Positions 24,363 through 33,600 of a DNA stretch of 64,000 bases are shown here, piece by piece. The DNA is taken from NCBI RefSeq assembly GCF_001995215.1, contig NZ_MUXN01000023.1, positions 316 through 64,315 of the forward strand, given 5' to 3'. A program made the position numbers and the translations under genes. This DNA is from Amycolatopsis azurea DSM 43854. Lineage in GTDB: Bacteria > Actinomycetota > Actinomycetes > Mycobacteriales > Pseudonocardiaceae. Positions within the stretch are counted from its first letter, which is position 1; each line of letters opens with the position of its first letter. The notes under the pieces were generated by a model that was not told where the DNA came from, did not search any database, and worked only from the letters and a program-made list of their open reading frames with translations.

Positions 24363-25684
24363 GGGAACTCGAAGTAGCGGGTGGACTCCCATTGGGAGAG
24401 TTCGGCGAACGGATCGCCGCCCTTGGTGTGGAACTCCATCCACTCCCAGCGTCGTGACGCGACCCAGAAGTCCACGAACTCGTCACCGAGGTACTCGCGC
24501 AGCAGGGGATCGGCGTCCAGGGCGGCACCCGCCTTCGACATCGTGTCGGGGATCCGGGGCACGCCCTCAGGCAAGCACCAGGCCATGTCCGTGACCTGCT
24601 CCGGCGGCTCGATCTCCCGCTCGATGCCTGCCAGCACTCCGGCAAGCACCCCCGCCAACGCGAGGTACGGGTTGACGTCGGCACCGGGAAGCCGGTACTC
24701 GAGGCGCGAGTACTTGGAGTGGCCGGTGATGGCGCGCACCGCGGCCGTCTTGTTGTTGACGCCCCAGCTCACGGTGGTGGGCGGTCCGGTGAAGTCCACC
24801 AGCCGCCGATAGGAGGTGATCTGCGGCAACGCGAGCGAGGTGTTGCCCTCCATCGTGGACAGCAGTCCCCCGACCGCGTGCCGCATCAGCGGGGAGGGGC
24901 CGTCTTCGGCGAAGAACCGGTTCACTCCGTCGCTCTGGAGCGACAGGTTGATGTGGGCGCCTTGTCCGTAGCCCGCCGTCGGCTTGGCCATGAAGGTCAC
25001 GGTGTGGCCTAGCTCGAACGCGACCTCGCGCATGATCTGCCGGGTCCGTGCCCAGGAGTCGGCCAGCGTGATCGGATCCGTCGGCGCCAGATTCAGCTCC
25101 GTCTGCCCGGCGGCGGCCTCGTCGGTCCATGCCTCCCAGGCGATGCCGACCCGATCGAGGCGCTCGACGACCGCTTCCATGTAATCGACCCAGTCCTTGG
25201 ACCTCGCCAAGTGGTACGTCGCTCCCGTGCCACCGCCCAACGGCGTCAGATCCCGGTACCCGAGTTTTCGCGCCTCTTGAACGGATTCCTCGAACAGGGT
25301 CGCTTCGATCTCCACGGCGATCGTCGCGGTGTACCCGAGAACCGCCAGCCGGGCCACCAGCTTCCGCACGAGGTTCCGCGGGCAGATCGGCACAGGTGTG
25401 CCGTCCTTCAGCCAGTAGTCGCCGATGACCGCATCCAGCCCCGGCTTCCACGCGACGAGGGTCGACAGGTCGGGGACCATCTTGATGTCGTAGAGATTGC
25501 CGCGCCAGTCCGGAAAAGCGTCACCGAGGACGATCTCGTTGCCCAGATCGATCGCGAACAGGATGTCGGCGAAGGCGAAGCCGGATTCCTTGCCCGAGGC
25601 GAACTTCGTCATCGACACGTTCTTGCCGAGAAAGCTTCCGTCGTGATTCGTCGCCTCGAGGCGAACAGCGCGTGGATCAGACAT
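24359..25684 (-). CDS. Gamma-glutamylamine synthetase (glutamine synthetase family, PuuA-like)
   Basis: A 441-residue glutamine-synthetase-fold ligase. Metal and ATP-binding segments are visible (VEIEATLFE, AWTDEAAAGQTELNL, AKPTAGYGQGAHINLSLQ, and SKYSRLEYRLPGADVNPYL). The length and sequence fit the PuuA/GlnA3-like branch, which joins glutamate to an amine instead of ammonia at the cost of ATP. With the adjacent PuuD-like hydrolase and the DAO-family oxidase it completes a glutamylation route. It overlaps the preceding gene by 8 bases. Confidence 0.9.
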   Translation of the reverse strand: MSDPRAVRLEATNHDGSFLGKNVSMTKFASGKESGFAFADILFAIDLGNEIVLGDAFPDWRGNLYDIKMVPDLSTLVAWKPGLDAVIGDYWLKDGTPVPICPRNLVRKLVARLAVLGYTATIAVEIEATLFEESVQEARKLGYRDLTPLGGGTGATYHLARSKDWVDYMEAVVERLDRVGIAWEAWTDEAAAGQTELNLAPTDPITLADSWARTRQIMREVAFELGHTVTFMAKPTAGYGQGAHINLSLQSDGVNRFFAEDGPSPLMRHAVGGLLSTMEGNTSLALPQITSYRRLVDFTGPPTTVSWGVNNKTAAVRAITGHSKYSRLEYRLPGADVNPYLALAGVLAGVLAGIEREIEPPEQVTDMAWCLPEGVPRIPDTMSKAGAALDADPLLREYLGDEFVDFWVASRRWEWMEFHTKGGDPFAELSQWESTRYFEFP

Positions 25685-26321
25685 CGAAGCGGACCCTCCA
25701 GGAAGCGGCCGTCATGACCGACATCTGCGACAACGTGCCCTTGACCCGCAGACCGGCTCCCAAGGACGCGACAAAATCGTCCGCGCCGCTGAAGACACCG
25801 GCGAGAACGTCGGGCGGTCCCGCCATCAGGTACTCGGTCGCCCCGTCGCCGAACTGACATCGCTCCGGGCCGTCGACGATCAAAACGTCGGGAATACCCG
25901 GTATTCCCCTTGTCACCGCCCAGAAATTCCGGGCGGCCTCGCGCCAGTGCGGTAGCGGCGGCTTCAACGCGCGCAAGATGCCGGTGGCCAGGACGACATC
26001 ACCGGCGGGCTCCCGCGCGGAAGCGAAGCGCGCCCGCAGGTCGACCACGACCGTCGCGTCCGGCTCGGCCACGACTCCACCGGTCACCGTGATCGTCTTG
26101 CGGCCGAAGGAAATCGTCGCGGCCTGCGGTGTGTCGTGGGAGCGGATCGCCACGGTGCCGCCGGACCGGCCCAGTACCTCCCGCGCGTGACTGATCCGCG
26201 CCGAGTCACGCAAGGTGCGCCCGATCAGCCGGACGACCGGACTCGCGTCGTCTTCGATCGTGATGGGGAAAGTCGAGCCCTCCCTCACGGGCGCCTCGGG
26301 GAACGTCATGATCTCGGCCAT
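25677..26321 (-). CDS. Unknown protein, possible SCP2-like fold
   Basis: 214 residues with no motif I can assign firmly. It reads as two similar beta-rich halves, each with a hydrophobic strand, a PDATVVVD or PPDVLAGV element and a KxTITVTGG- or LRVKGTLSQM-like end, which recalls tandem SCP2 sterol-carrier domains. It has no signal peptide and no membrane helix. The ATG at 26321 follows AAAGGGC. It is first gene of the six-gene leftward operon, so it probably binds a hydrophobic or CoA-bound intermediate. The SCP2 comparison is my reading and needs a profile search. Confidence 0.6.
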   Translation of the reverse strand: MAEIMTFPEAPVREGSTFPITIEDDASPVVRLIGRTLRDSARISHAREVLGRSGGTVAIRSHDTPQAATISFGRKTITVTGGVVAEPDATVVVDLRARFASAREPAGDVVLATGILRALKPPLPHWREAARNFWAVTRGIPGIPDVLIVDGPERCQFGDGATEYLMAGPPDVLAGVFSGADDFVASLGAGLRVKGTLSQMSVMTAASWRVRFDV

Positions 26322-26361
26322 CGCGGGCCCTTTCGATCTTGGCGAGTGTCGCGTCATAGTT

Positions 26362-26498
26362 AGTCAAATGACTCGATCAATTGACGAAGATGATGGGCGC
26401 CTGGTCGCGCGTTGTCAACAGCCCCTTTCGGGCGAGCACCTGAACCACCCCTTGACGAGAGATGAAAGTTGTCACACACTCGGCCAACTGACTTAATC
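26362..26498. promoter_or_regulatory. Divergent control region with TetR-like motifs
   Basis: Between the leftward unknown/ligase operon and the rightward hotdog-gene operon lie AGTCA-AA-TGACT (26362-26373), TCAATTGA (26377-26384) and TGACTTAATC (26489-26498). The last is identical to part of the TetR promoter element at 18058-18067. This is probably the second binding locus of that regulator. Confidence 0.5.
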
Positions 26499-26525
26499 GG
26501 ATGACCTACTCGGTCAGGAGCTCTC

Positions 26526-26921
26526 ATGAAAGTCATCCATCGGCGCTACGTCGCCTACTCCGAGGCCCACTACGCCGGCAACCTCGTCGACGGGGCGTTC
26601 GGCCTGGCGCTGTTCGGCGACGCCGGAACGCATCTCGCGATCGTCACGGACGGCCACGAGAGCCTCTTCGCGGGTTACTCGTCCGTGGAATTCCTGGCGC
26701 CGGTGCGTGGCGGCGACGTCATCGAGGTCGAGGCCCGGCTCGCGGCGAAGGGCAACCGGAGCCGGACGGTCGACTTCGAGCTGCGCGTCATCGCCAGGGC
26801 CATCGACCACACGGGCCGAGCGGAAGTCCTCGCCGAGCCCATCATCGCCACCCGTGCCCGCGGGACCGGCGTCGTCCCCGCCCTCCCGCAGGACCAAAAC
26901 CCAGAAGGAAGTGCAGCATGA
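26526..26921 (+). CDS. Hotdog-fold protein, 3-aminobutyryl-CoA ammonia-lyase-like
   Basis: A 131-residue single hotdog domain. The sequence from MKVIHRRYVAYSEAHYAGNL through SVEFLAPVRGGDVIEVEARL matches the small hotdog proteins related to Kal (3-aminobutyryl-CoA ammonia-lyase) of lysine fermentation, which add or remove ammonia at a 2-enoyl-CoA. A thioesterase role is the alternative. AGGAG at 26516-26520 sets the start. It leads a four-gene operon, each gene overlapping the next. With the fused ligase/hydratase across the control region, deamination of a beta-aminoacyl-CoA would be coherent. Confidence 0.7.
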   Translation: MKVIHRRYVAYSEAHYAGNLVDGAFGLALFGDAGTHLAIVTDGHESLFAGYSSVEFLAPVRGGDVIEVEARLAAKGNRSRTVDFELRVIARAIDHTGRAEVLAEPIIATRARGTGVVPALPQDQNPEGSAA

Positions 26922-28438
26922 AGGACACAGGCGCAATGGAGTCCGCCGACATCGTCGTCATCGGCGCCGGCATCTCCGGGATCGGCGCGGCCCGGCATCT
27001 GATGGCCGACTTCCCCGACAAGAAGGTCATCCTGCTGGAATCCCGCGACTCGATCGGCGGCACCTGGGACCTGTTCCGCTATCCGGGCGTCCGGTCCGAT
27101 TCCGATCTGCACACCTACGCCTACGAGTTCAAACCGTGGCGGCACCGGAGCGCGATCGCCGAAGCGCCATTGATCCGCGAATACCTCGGCGAGACGGTGG
27201 GCGAGTTCGGCCTGGACGAGGTCCTCCGGCTCCGGCACCGGGTGACCTCCGCCGACTGGTCCACCGACGAGGCGCGGTGGACGCTACAGGTGACCGTGAC
27301 CGACGAGGCCGGCACCGAACACACGAAGACCATCAAAGCCCGCTTCGTCTTCAGCGCCACCGGCTACTACCGCTACGAATCCGGGTACACACCCCACTTC
27401 GAGGGTCGCGACGATTTCCGGGGAGACATCCTGCATCCCCAGCAGTGGCCCGAAGACTACGACCACAGCGGCAAACGCGTGGTGATCATCGGTAGCGGCG
27501 CGACGGCGGTGACGATGCTCCCGGCCATGCTGATGGGGGACGGCGCCGCGGCACACGTGACGATGCTCCAGCGCACGCCCAGCTACATCGCCTCCCAGCC
27601 GAGGGTCGACGGCATCGCCCTCAGGCTCACCAAGCTGCTCGGGGCCAAGCTCGGCTACGCGGCCACGCGCCGCAAGAACATCTGGATCGACTTCCTGCTC
27701 GTCAGCACCCTGCGCAAGTTCCCCGACTTCGGGCGGAAGGCGCTGCGCAAGTGGACGCTCAAGGAGCTTCCGGCGGACGTCGACGTGGACACCCATTTCA
27801 ATCCGCCGTACGCCCCGTGGGACGAGCGCCTCTGTGTCACGCCGGACGGCGAGTTCTTCAAGGCACTCCGCGACGGCGACGCCGAGGTGGTCACCGACCG
27901 GATCGACCGCTTCACCGAGGACGGCATCCTCCTGCAGTCGGGCAAGACGTTGAAGGCCGATCTCATCGTCACCGCGACCGGCCTCGTCATGCAGCTGCTG
28001 GGCGGCATCCAGCCCACAGTGGACGGTCGTCCGGTGAAGTTGTCCGACGCCGTCCTCTATCGCGGCGCCCTCATCTCCGGGATGCCGAACTGGGCCATGA
28101 TGCTCGGCTACACGAAGGCGTCGTGGACCCTCCGGCTGGGCAACGTGTGCCGCCTGGTCGGCGACGTGCTCCGCCGCATGGACACGAACGGCTACGACAT
28201 CGCGGTCCCGGTCGCCCCGGACGGACTGGCCACCACGGATCTCCTCGATCTCACCGCGGGCTACATGCAGCGGGCGAAGCCCGAACTCCCCCGGCAGGGC
28301 ACCGAATTGCCGTGGCGGATGCACACGACGTTCGTGAAGGACAACCGGCTGTTCAAGGGACGGCTGGTCGACCGGAACATCCGTTTCTCCGTCCGGACAC
28401 CCGCCGCCGACCTCACGAGCGCGGCGGCTGACTCATGA
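26918..28438 (+). CDS. Baeyer-Villiger flavin monooxygenase
   Basis: 506 residues. The FAD motif VIGAGISGIGAARHL and the NADP motif IIGSGATAVTMLP flank the Baeyer-Villiger fingerprint FRGDILHPQQWP, an exact FxGxxxHxxxWP. Such enzymes insert oxygen next to a ketone using NADPH and O2, giving an ester; some also oxidise N or S. The esterase next door supports a ketone to ester to alcohol-plus-acid step. The ATG overlaps the stop of the hotdog gene (ATGA) with AGAAGGAAG upstream. Confidence 0.92.
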   Translation: MKDTGAMESADIVVIGAGISGIGAARHLMADFPDKKVILLESRDSIGGTWDLFRYPGVRSDSDLHTYAYEFKPWRHRSAIAEAPLIREYLGETVGEFGLDEVLRLRHRVTSADWSTDEARWTLQVTVTDEAGTEHTKTIKARFVFSATGYYRYESGYTPHFEGRDDFRGDILHPQQWPEDYDHSGKRVVIIGSGATAVTMLPAMLMGDGAAAHVTMLQRTPSYIASQPRVDGIALRLTKLLGAKLGYAATRRKNIWIDFLLVSTLRKFPDFGRKALRKWTLKELPADVDVDTHFNPPYAPWDERLCVTPDGEFFKALRDGDAEVVTDRIDRFTEDGILLQSGKTLKADLIVTATGLVMQLLGGIQPTVDGRPVKLSDAVLYRGALISGMPNWAMMLGYTKASWTLRLGNVCRLVGDVLRRMDTNGYDIAVPVAPDGLATTDLLDLTAGYMQRAKPELPRQGTELPWRMHTTFVKDNRLFKGRLVDRNIRFSVRTPAADLTSAAADS

Positions 28439-29490
28439 CCGCGGCGAACCTTACGCTGGGCCAGCGCCTTCAGCGGGCCTTCGTCATCGCCCTGAGCCGC
28501 ACCCCGGCCCCGCTCCTCAGGCCGCTGGTCCGCCCGCCGGTCAACAGCGCAGGCGATCGGATGGCCGCCGACGTCGCCTTCCTGATGAGACTCACGGAAG
28601 CCGGTGACGACTACAGCGACCTTCCGGTGACGGCCGCCCGGGAAGTGACCGAACACGACGCCGCCTTGTTCGCCGACCGGATCGCACCTTGCGCGGTCGA
28701 GCAGGAGGTCGATCTCGGCGAGGGGTTGCAGGCGACCCGCTACAGCACCTGCACCCCTTCCCGGGGTTTGATCCTTTTCTTCCACGGCGGCGGTTTCGCA
28801 CTGGGGAGCCGCGCCGGTTACGCCGCCCCGGCGCGGATGCTCGCACGGGGAACGGGCACCGACGTCCTGTCCGTCGAGTACCGGCTCGCACCCGAGCACT
28901 CGTTCCCGGCGGCGCACGACGACGCGCTCGCCGCGTGGCGGTACGCCGCCGAGCACGCGGCCGACTGGGGTATCGACCCGCACCGGATCGTCGTCGCCGG
29001 TGAAAGCGCCGGAGGGAACATCGCCGCCGTGCTCTGCCAGCGGCTTCGTGGCGAAGCCGTCCAGCCGATGATGCAGGTGCTCATCCAGCCGGTCACCGAC
29101 ATCTCGCAGCGGCGTCCCTCTCAGCACGAGTTCGCCGGATCCCCCGCGCTGTCGGCCAAACAGATCGCGTGGTTCATGGGGCACTACCTCCCCGACGGGA
29201 CCGACCATCTCGACCCGCGGGTCTCCCCTCTACTGGCAAGCGATCTGACAGGGCTTCCCCGCGCCATCGTGACGGTCGCCGGTTTCGACCCGCTCCGCGA
29301 CGACGGACTCGCTTACGCGGCCGCGCTGACGGCGAGCGACGTTCCCACCGAGGTGATCCACGAGCGCGAGCTCGTGCACGGCTACATCTCCTTCACGGCA
29401 GTCAGCCGGAGCAGCAGGACAGCCACGAGACGCCTGGTGCGAGCCATCGCCACGGCACTGACATCGACACCGGAATGGAGCAGCACATGA
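28435..29490 (+). CDS. Alpha/beta hydrolase, HSL-type esterase
   Basis: A 351-residue hormone-sensitive-lipase-family esterase. The oxyanion motif HGGGFALGS, the nucleophile GESAGGN, the DPLRDDG Asp region and a late His in LVHGYISF are all in place. There is no signal peptide, so it is cytoplasmic. It is coupled to the Baeyer-Villiger gene (ATGA overlap) and probably hydrolyses the ester or lactone that enzyme makes. Confidence 0.9.
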   Translation: MTAANLTLGQRLQRAFVIALSRTPAPLLRPLVRPPVNSAGDRMAADVAFLMRLTEAGDDYSDLPVTAAREVTEHDAALFADRIAPCAVEQEVDLGEGLQATRYSTCTPSRGLILFFHGGGFALGSRAGYAAPARMLARGTGTDVLSVEYRLAPEHSFPAAHDDALAAWRYAAEHAADWGIDPHRIVVAGESAGGNIAAVLCQRLRGEAVQPMMQVLIQPVTDISQRRPSQHEFAGSPALSAKQIAWFMGHYLPDGTDHLDPRVSPLLASDLTGLPRAIVTVAGFDPLRDDGLAYAAALTASDVPTEVIHERELVHGYISFTAVSRSSRTATRRLVRAIATALTSTPEWSST

Positions 29491-30851
29491 CCGAGTCCCT
29501 TCACGAGCACGCAACGGAAGTCGTCGTGGTCGGCGCCGGAATGGCGGGATTGATGGCGGCGACCACCCTGTCCGATCGAGACGTCGTCGTACTCGAAGCC
29601 TCCGGCCGTGCCGGCGGCCGCGTGGAGTCAGTTCGCCGCGGCGACTACTGGATCAACCTAGGAACCCAGTTCACCGAAGGCACCGGAACACTGATCGAAG
29701 CCCTCGAACGCCATCAGGTCAGCATGGGTACGTTGGCCGGCAAGACGGTCGCCCTCTCGCTCCACGGAAAACAGGTCGACACCTCGAATCCGTTCGGCTT
29801 GATGTTCCGCTCCCGGATGACCTTCATGGACAGGATCGGGCTGGCAGCCGTCGGCGCCCGCATCCTCGCGGCGACACCGTTCCTGCAGATGAACCCCGAG
29901 AACCGCCTGGCGAAACGGGTCCGCGCGAAGCTCGACACTCTCTCCGCATCATACGTACTGCGAGGAATCGGCTCCGAGGTCGCGCGGGACATGGTCCGGT
30001 CCTGGTCCGGGCAATGGATGGGATGCGAACCCGAGGAGACCGCCGCGACCCAGTTCGTCATGTCGATGGGCATCCTCCTGACCGACCCGGCGAAGGTTCC
30101 CAACCTTTCCTTGCCGGAAGGGGGAAATCAGACCCTCACCGACATCCTGGCGGCCGACCTCGGCGATCGCCTGCGGCTGAACTCGCCGGTGACATCGGTC
30201 GAGCGGACCGAGGACGGCGTCGTCGTGGACTACGAGGACGAGAACGGGCCGGCGCGGATTCGTGCCCGCCGTGCGATCGTCACCGTTCCCGGCGACGTGG
30301 CCGTGAAGATCCTGCCGAGCCTCCCTGCCGGGTACCGCACAGCGTTCGACGACATTCGCTACGGCCGGTACGTGGTGGTGGGCTTCTTCACCCGCGAAGA
30401 AGGCCCCCAGCGGTGGGACGACTACATCGCCGTGTCGACGCCCCAGCTCTCGTTCCAGGCGATGTTCAACCACGCTGCGGCGATGCGCCGTCCTGGCCCG
30501 CGGAAGCCGGGCGGCGCGCTGGCCTGCTTCGCGGGCGGCGCCGTGGCCGACAGCCTGTTCGAACTCACCGACGAGGAGATCGTCACCCGATTCACCGCGG
30601 ACCTCCTCTCGCTCTACCCCGAGCTCGAAGGCAAACTCGACGAGGGAATCGTCCGGCGTCACCACCGGGTCGTGCCGTTCTGGGCACCCGGCGGACGCAC
30701 CTCACTGCCGACGCTGCGCCGCAATCTCGGCCCGGTCCACCTGGCCGGTGACTACCAACTCGACATGCCCTCACTCGCCGACGCCGCCGCATCGGGTGAA
30801 CGGGCCGCGAAGCAGGTCCTGGCGAGCCTGCCCCGAGGACGGTTCAGCTGA
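29487..30851 (+). CDS. Flavin amine oxidase
   Basis: A 454-residue monoamine-oxidase-fold flavoprotein. The N-terminal VVGAGMAGLMAATTL, the GRAGGRVES motif and the C-terminal HLAGDYQLDMPSLADAAASG typical of the family are present. It would oxidise an amine to an imine or aldehyde with O2. The ATG overlaps the esterase stop. It is fourth gene of the operon and the second flavin amine oxidase of the island, suggesting two different C-N bonds are attacked. The upstream part of the open frame is antisense noise. Confidence 0.88.
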   Translation: MTESLHEHATEVVVVGAGMAGLMAATTLSDRDVVVLEASGRAGGRVESVRRGDYWINLGTQFTEGTGTLIEALERHQVSMGTLAGKTVALSLHGKQVDTSNPFGLMFRSRMTFMDRIGLAAVGARILAATPFLQMNPENRLAKRVRAKLDTLSASYVLRGIGSEVARDMVRSWSGQWMGCEPEETAATQFVMSMGILLTDPAKVPNLSLPEGGNQTLTDILAADLGDRLRLNSPVTSVERTEDGVVVDYEDENGPARIRARRAIVTVPGDVAVKILPSLPAGYRTAFDDIRYGRYVVVGFFTREEGPQRWDDYIAVSTPQLSFQAMFNHAAAMRRPGPRKPGGALACFAGGAVADSLFELTDEEIVTRFTADLLSLYPELEGKLDEGIVRRHHRVVPFWAPGGRTSLPTLRRNLGPVHLAGDYQLDMPSLADAAASGERAAKQVLASLPRGRFS

Positions 30852-30910
30852 TGAAGCCCACCGAAGAAGCCGAGCACAACAGCAAGACCGCGACCAGACC
30901 AGCCGCCTAG
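30851..30910 (+). CDS. Tiny coupled reading frame, 19 residues
   Basis: The ATG overlaps the amine-oxidase stop (TGATG) and the frame encodes MKPTEEAEHNSKTATRPAA before a TAG. It is hydrophilic, with no family. It may be the stub of a longer operon gene lost when the adjacent DNA was rearranged, or a chance frame. Confidence 0.25.
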   Translation: MKPTEEAEHNSKTATRPAA

Positions 30911-31206
30911 CCACCTCTACACCGGATCTCGGTTGACACAGTGAATCGTGCTGACCCGCCTGCCTCCCAACCATTTCGCTCATGGAAGTCCAGTGGGTAC
31001 CACTTTCGCTTCGGACCCGATATGTGCAGGCATGCGGGGACTGTAAAACGCTTGGCTCTGGCGCACTTTCGGTGGTGGTGCAGTGGATCCCTGGCCGGGA
31101 TGGACTGCCGGGCTGTCATGATCATCTGTGTCTGGGATTGGGGTTGACCCGTTTTGACGGACAGGCTGGCGTTGCCCCCGGTCTCCGGACCGTCGTCTGT
31201 GGAGTG
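30911..31206. other. Gene-free junction before the IS3 element
   Basis: No coding frame is supported. A segment at 31038-31055 (GGACTGTAAAACGCTTGG) matches the left end of the IS256-type element at 51010-51027 in 15 of 18 positions, so an old IS end may lie here. Confidence 0.35.
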
Positions 31207-32217
31207 TCAGGCGGGTTGTTGTAATTCGTGGAGTCTCTCATATTCGACTGGGGTGAGGTATCCGAGTTTGGAATGGCGGCGTTGCCGGTTGTGGAAGATC
31301 CCGAGGTACTGGAAGATCTCGTTGGCCAATTCGGTCCGGGTTTTCCATTTCCGGCGGTCGAGGAGTTCGGTCTGCATCTTCGACCAGAACGACTCCATCA
31401 TCGCGTTGTCGTAGCCGTCACCGACGGTTCCGAGCGAGGGCATCAGCCCGGCTGCCTTGACTCGGTTGGTGAAGGTCCAGGACGTGAACTGCACGCCGTG
31501 GTCAGAGTGAAAAACGGTGCCAGGATTAGGATTCCGGTTGCTGATTGCCATCTCCAGGGCGTTCACGACGAGCGTGGTGTTCTGACTGTTGTCGATGGAC
31601 CAGCCCACGATTTTGCGACTGAACGCGTCCAGCACCGCGCAGCAGTAGAGCTTCCCTTCGCGAGTGGGATGCTCGGTAATGTCGCACACCCAGAGCAGAT
31701 TTGGTTGGGTGCGCAGGAAATTCCGGTTGACCAGGTCTTCGCTGCGGACCTCGATTTTCGGGTTCTTGCGGGTCTGCCACCGCGGAATCCCGGCCAGCCC
31801 GGCCGTCCGCATGAGTTTGGCGACCGTCTTGCGGCTGACCATGATGCCCATCCCCAGGCGCAGTTCGGCGTGCACCCGTGGTGCGCCGTAGGTGCCGCGG
31901 GAGCGGGCATGGATCTCGGTGATCACCCCGGTCAGCCATTCCCGGCGCAGCGCCGCCGGCGAGGTTGGCCTCGAGCGCCACTCGTAGAAGCCGGAGTGAC
32001 TCACCTCCAGCAGACTGGTGGCCGGCACGTCGGTCACCATCGAGCGGATCATGGACCGTACTTCGGGGACAATGCGGTAGGCGTCGGTGATGTGCTCCCG
32101 CAGCCTGCGATAGCGGGGGTTTCCGGCGAAGCGTGACCAGACGAGGACATGTCTGCGGGGGTCGGGGTCGCCGCCGCGCAGGAGGGCGCGGGACGCGGCG
32201 CAGCACTGTTCGTGCAC
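31207..32217 (-). mobile_element. IS3-family transposase (OrfB-type, rve domain)
   Basis: The C-terminal 250 or so residues of a 336-residue frame are a retroviral-integrase-type transposase: the HTH_21 region RGTYGAPRVHAEL, then catalytic Asp in VCDITEHP, Asp in FHSDHGVQF and Glu in NAMMESFWSKMQTE. The catalytic part appears intact. I cannot find a normal OrfA with a helix-turn-helix upstream; the N-terminal 60 residues do not look like IS3 sequence, and the frame stays open upstream to about 32340. The element may be a fusion or may have lost OrfA. Terminal repeats were not identified with confidence. Confidence 0.85.
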
Positions 32218-32468
32218 CGCGGTGATGACTTTGCGGACCGCGCGGCGCGACGGCGTTCCGGCGACGATGAATCGGTGCGCCGCTTCGGCGCCGGACCGGG
32301 GGACGTAGACGTGCCGGAATCGTGATATTGACCATTCCAGGATGGTCTCGATCGTTCGTGGCCGGTAAAGGAATTGAAGGGTGATACCCCGATCATGATC
32401 GCGTCACCGGCTACGATCATGCGCGGCGGTTCCAATCAGGCCGACTTCACGGTGTGCCGAGGTAGTCG

Positions 32469-33262
32469 TCATCGGGCTCGAATCACCACAGCGTGTGGCC
32501 TTGCCAGGTAGGGTTCCCAGAAGGACGATCCGTGATCGTCGACGCCCTCGGATGACACGGTCATCTCGTGCCACGAGATGTCGTTGAAACCAGCCTTTCG
32601 CAACGCTTCTTCATAGGCTTCTTGTGACCACAACACAGCGCCCACCTGAACCGGAGGTATCGAGGGCTGCGCTGGCAACATCATCGACAATGTCACCGGC
32701 GACCCTTCGGAGGACGGCGGCGAGGACGGGGTGAGCGTGAATCCGTATCGCGCGTAATATCCGTCGTGATAGCGAGACTTGCCGTCATGGTCGGCGTAGC
32801 CCGGGTTCAACGTGGCGGCGACGAAGACTCCGTCTGCCCCAGATCTTGTCTGGCGTTGCGGCACATCGCCTCCAGGCTGGTAACACTCGTGGCATAACAG
32901 AGGACGTACACCGCCAGTACCAGATCGACCTGCCCGGACAAGTGCGCGTACTCTTGTTCGCACTCGCACGGCCGCGTGAGATCGCGGCGCAGGTAGGTGA
33001 TTCCCAGCGGGGCGTCGTCTTCGATTTCCCCGGCCTGCGCAAGCATTCCCTCGGAGATATCGACACCGAAAACGCGACGCGCGCCCCATTGCGCCAGCCT
33101 TCGCGAGTACAGCCCGGTACCGCATCCCAGATCAATCACGACCTTGTCGTGCACGCCACCACATAAGGTTCGAATTGACGGGTACTCGATGTATCTTCGA
33201 ATGGGTATATCCTGGGCCGAAGCCTCGTAGGCGCGGGCTGCGGTGTCGAATTGGCTGGCCAT
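32469..33262 (-). pseudogene. SAM methyltransferase broken by a one-base frameshift
   Basis: A class I methyltransferase in two frames. The N-terminal part (ATG at 33262, site GCAGGGAG) has the SAM motif VVIDLGCGTGLYSRRL and FGVDISEGML. The C-terminal part continues as DGVFVAATLNPG to WEPYLARPHAVVI in another frame. The break lies at a run of four C on the plus strand (32837-32840); adding one base restores a continuous protein of about 264 residues. Either a true mutation or a base-calling error in the homopolymer is possible. Confidence 0.8.
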
Positions 33263-33600
33263 CGCGCGGCTCCCTGCAATGGTGCCCCGCCCGGCCGACG
33301 AGACAATCACCCAACAAGTATACATCCGCAGAAACAGTCGAGTGCGCCCCTAAAAGAGCGGTTGCCCGATGGTCTTCTGGTAACAAAACGCCTTGAAGGC
33401 GACACCTATCGTAGGCGAATCGGGTGCGTATTCACCTTTTTCGGTATGGACGGGCCACTGCGGCTACGAACGGTACACAAGTCGGCATCCGCACCGGTTC
33501 CGGGCACATGCCGACGGCATATCTGGCTCCAGCCCTGCGTGTCCCGCCCCGCCGAATGGCACCCCCTTTCCTGACGGTGACGCGGACCGAATGGCCGGAA

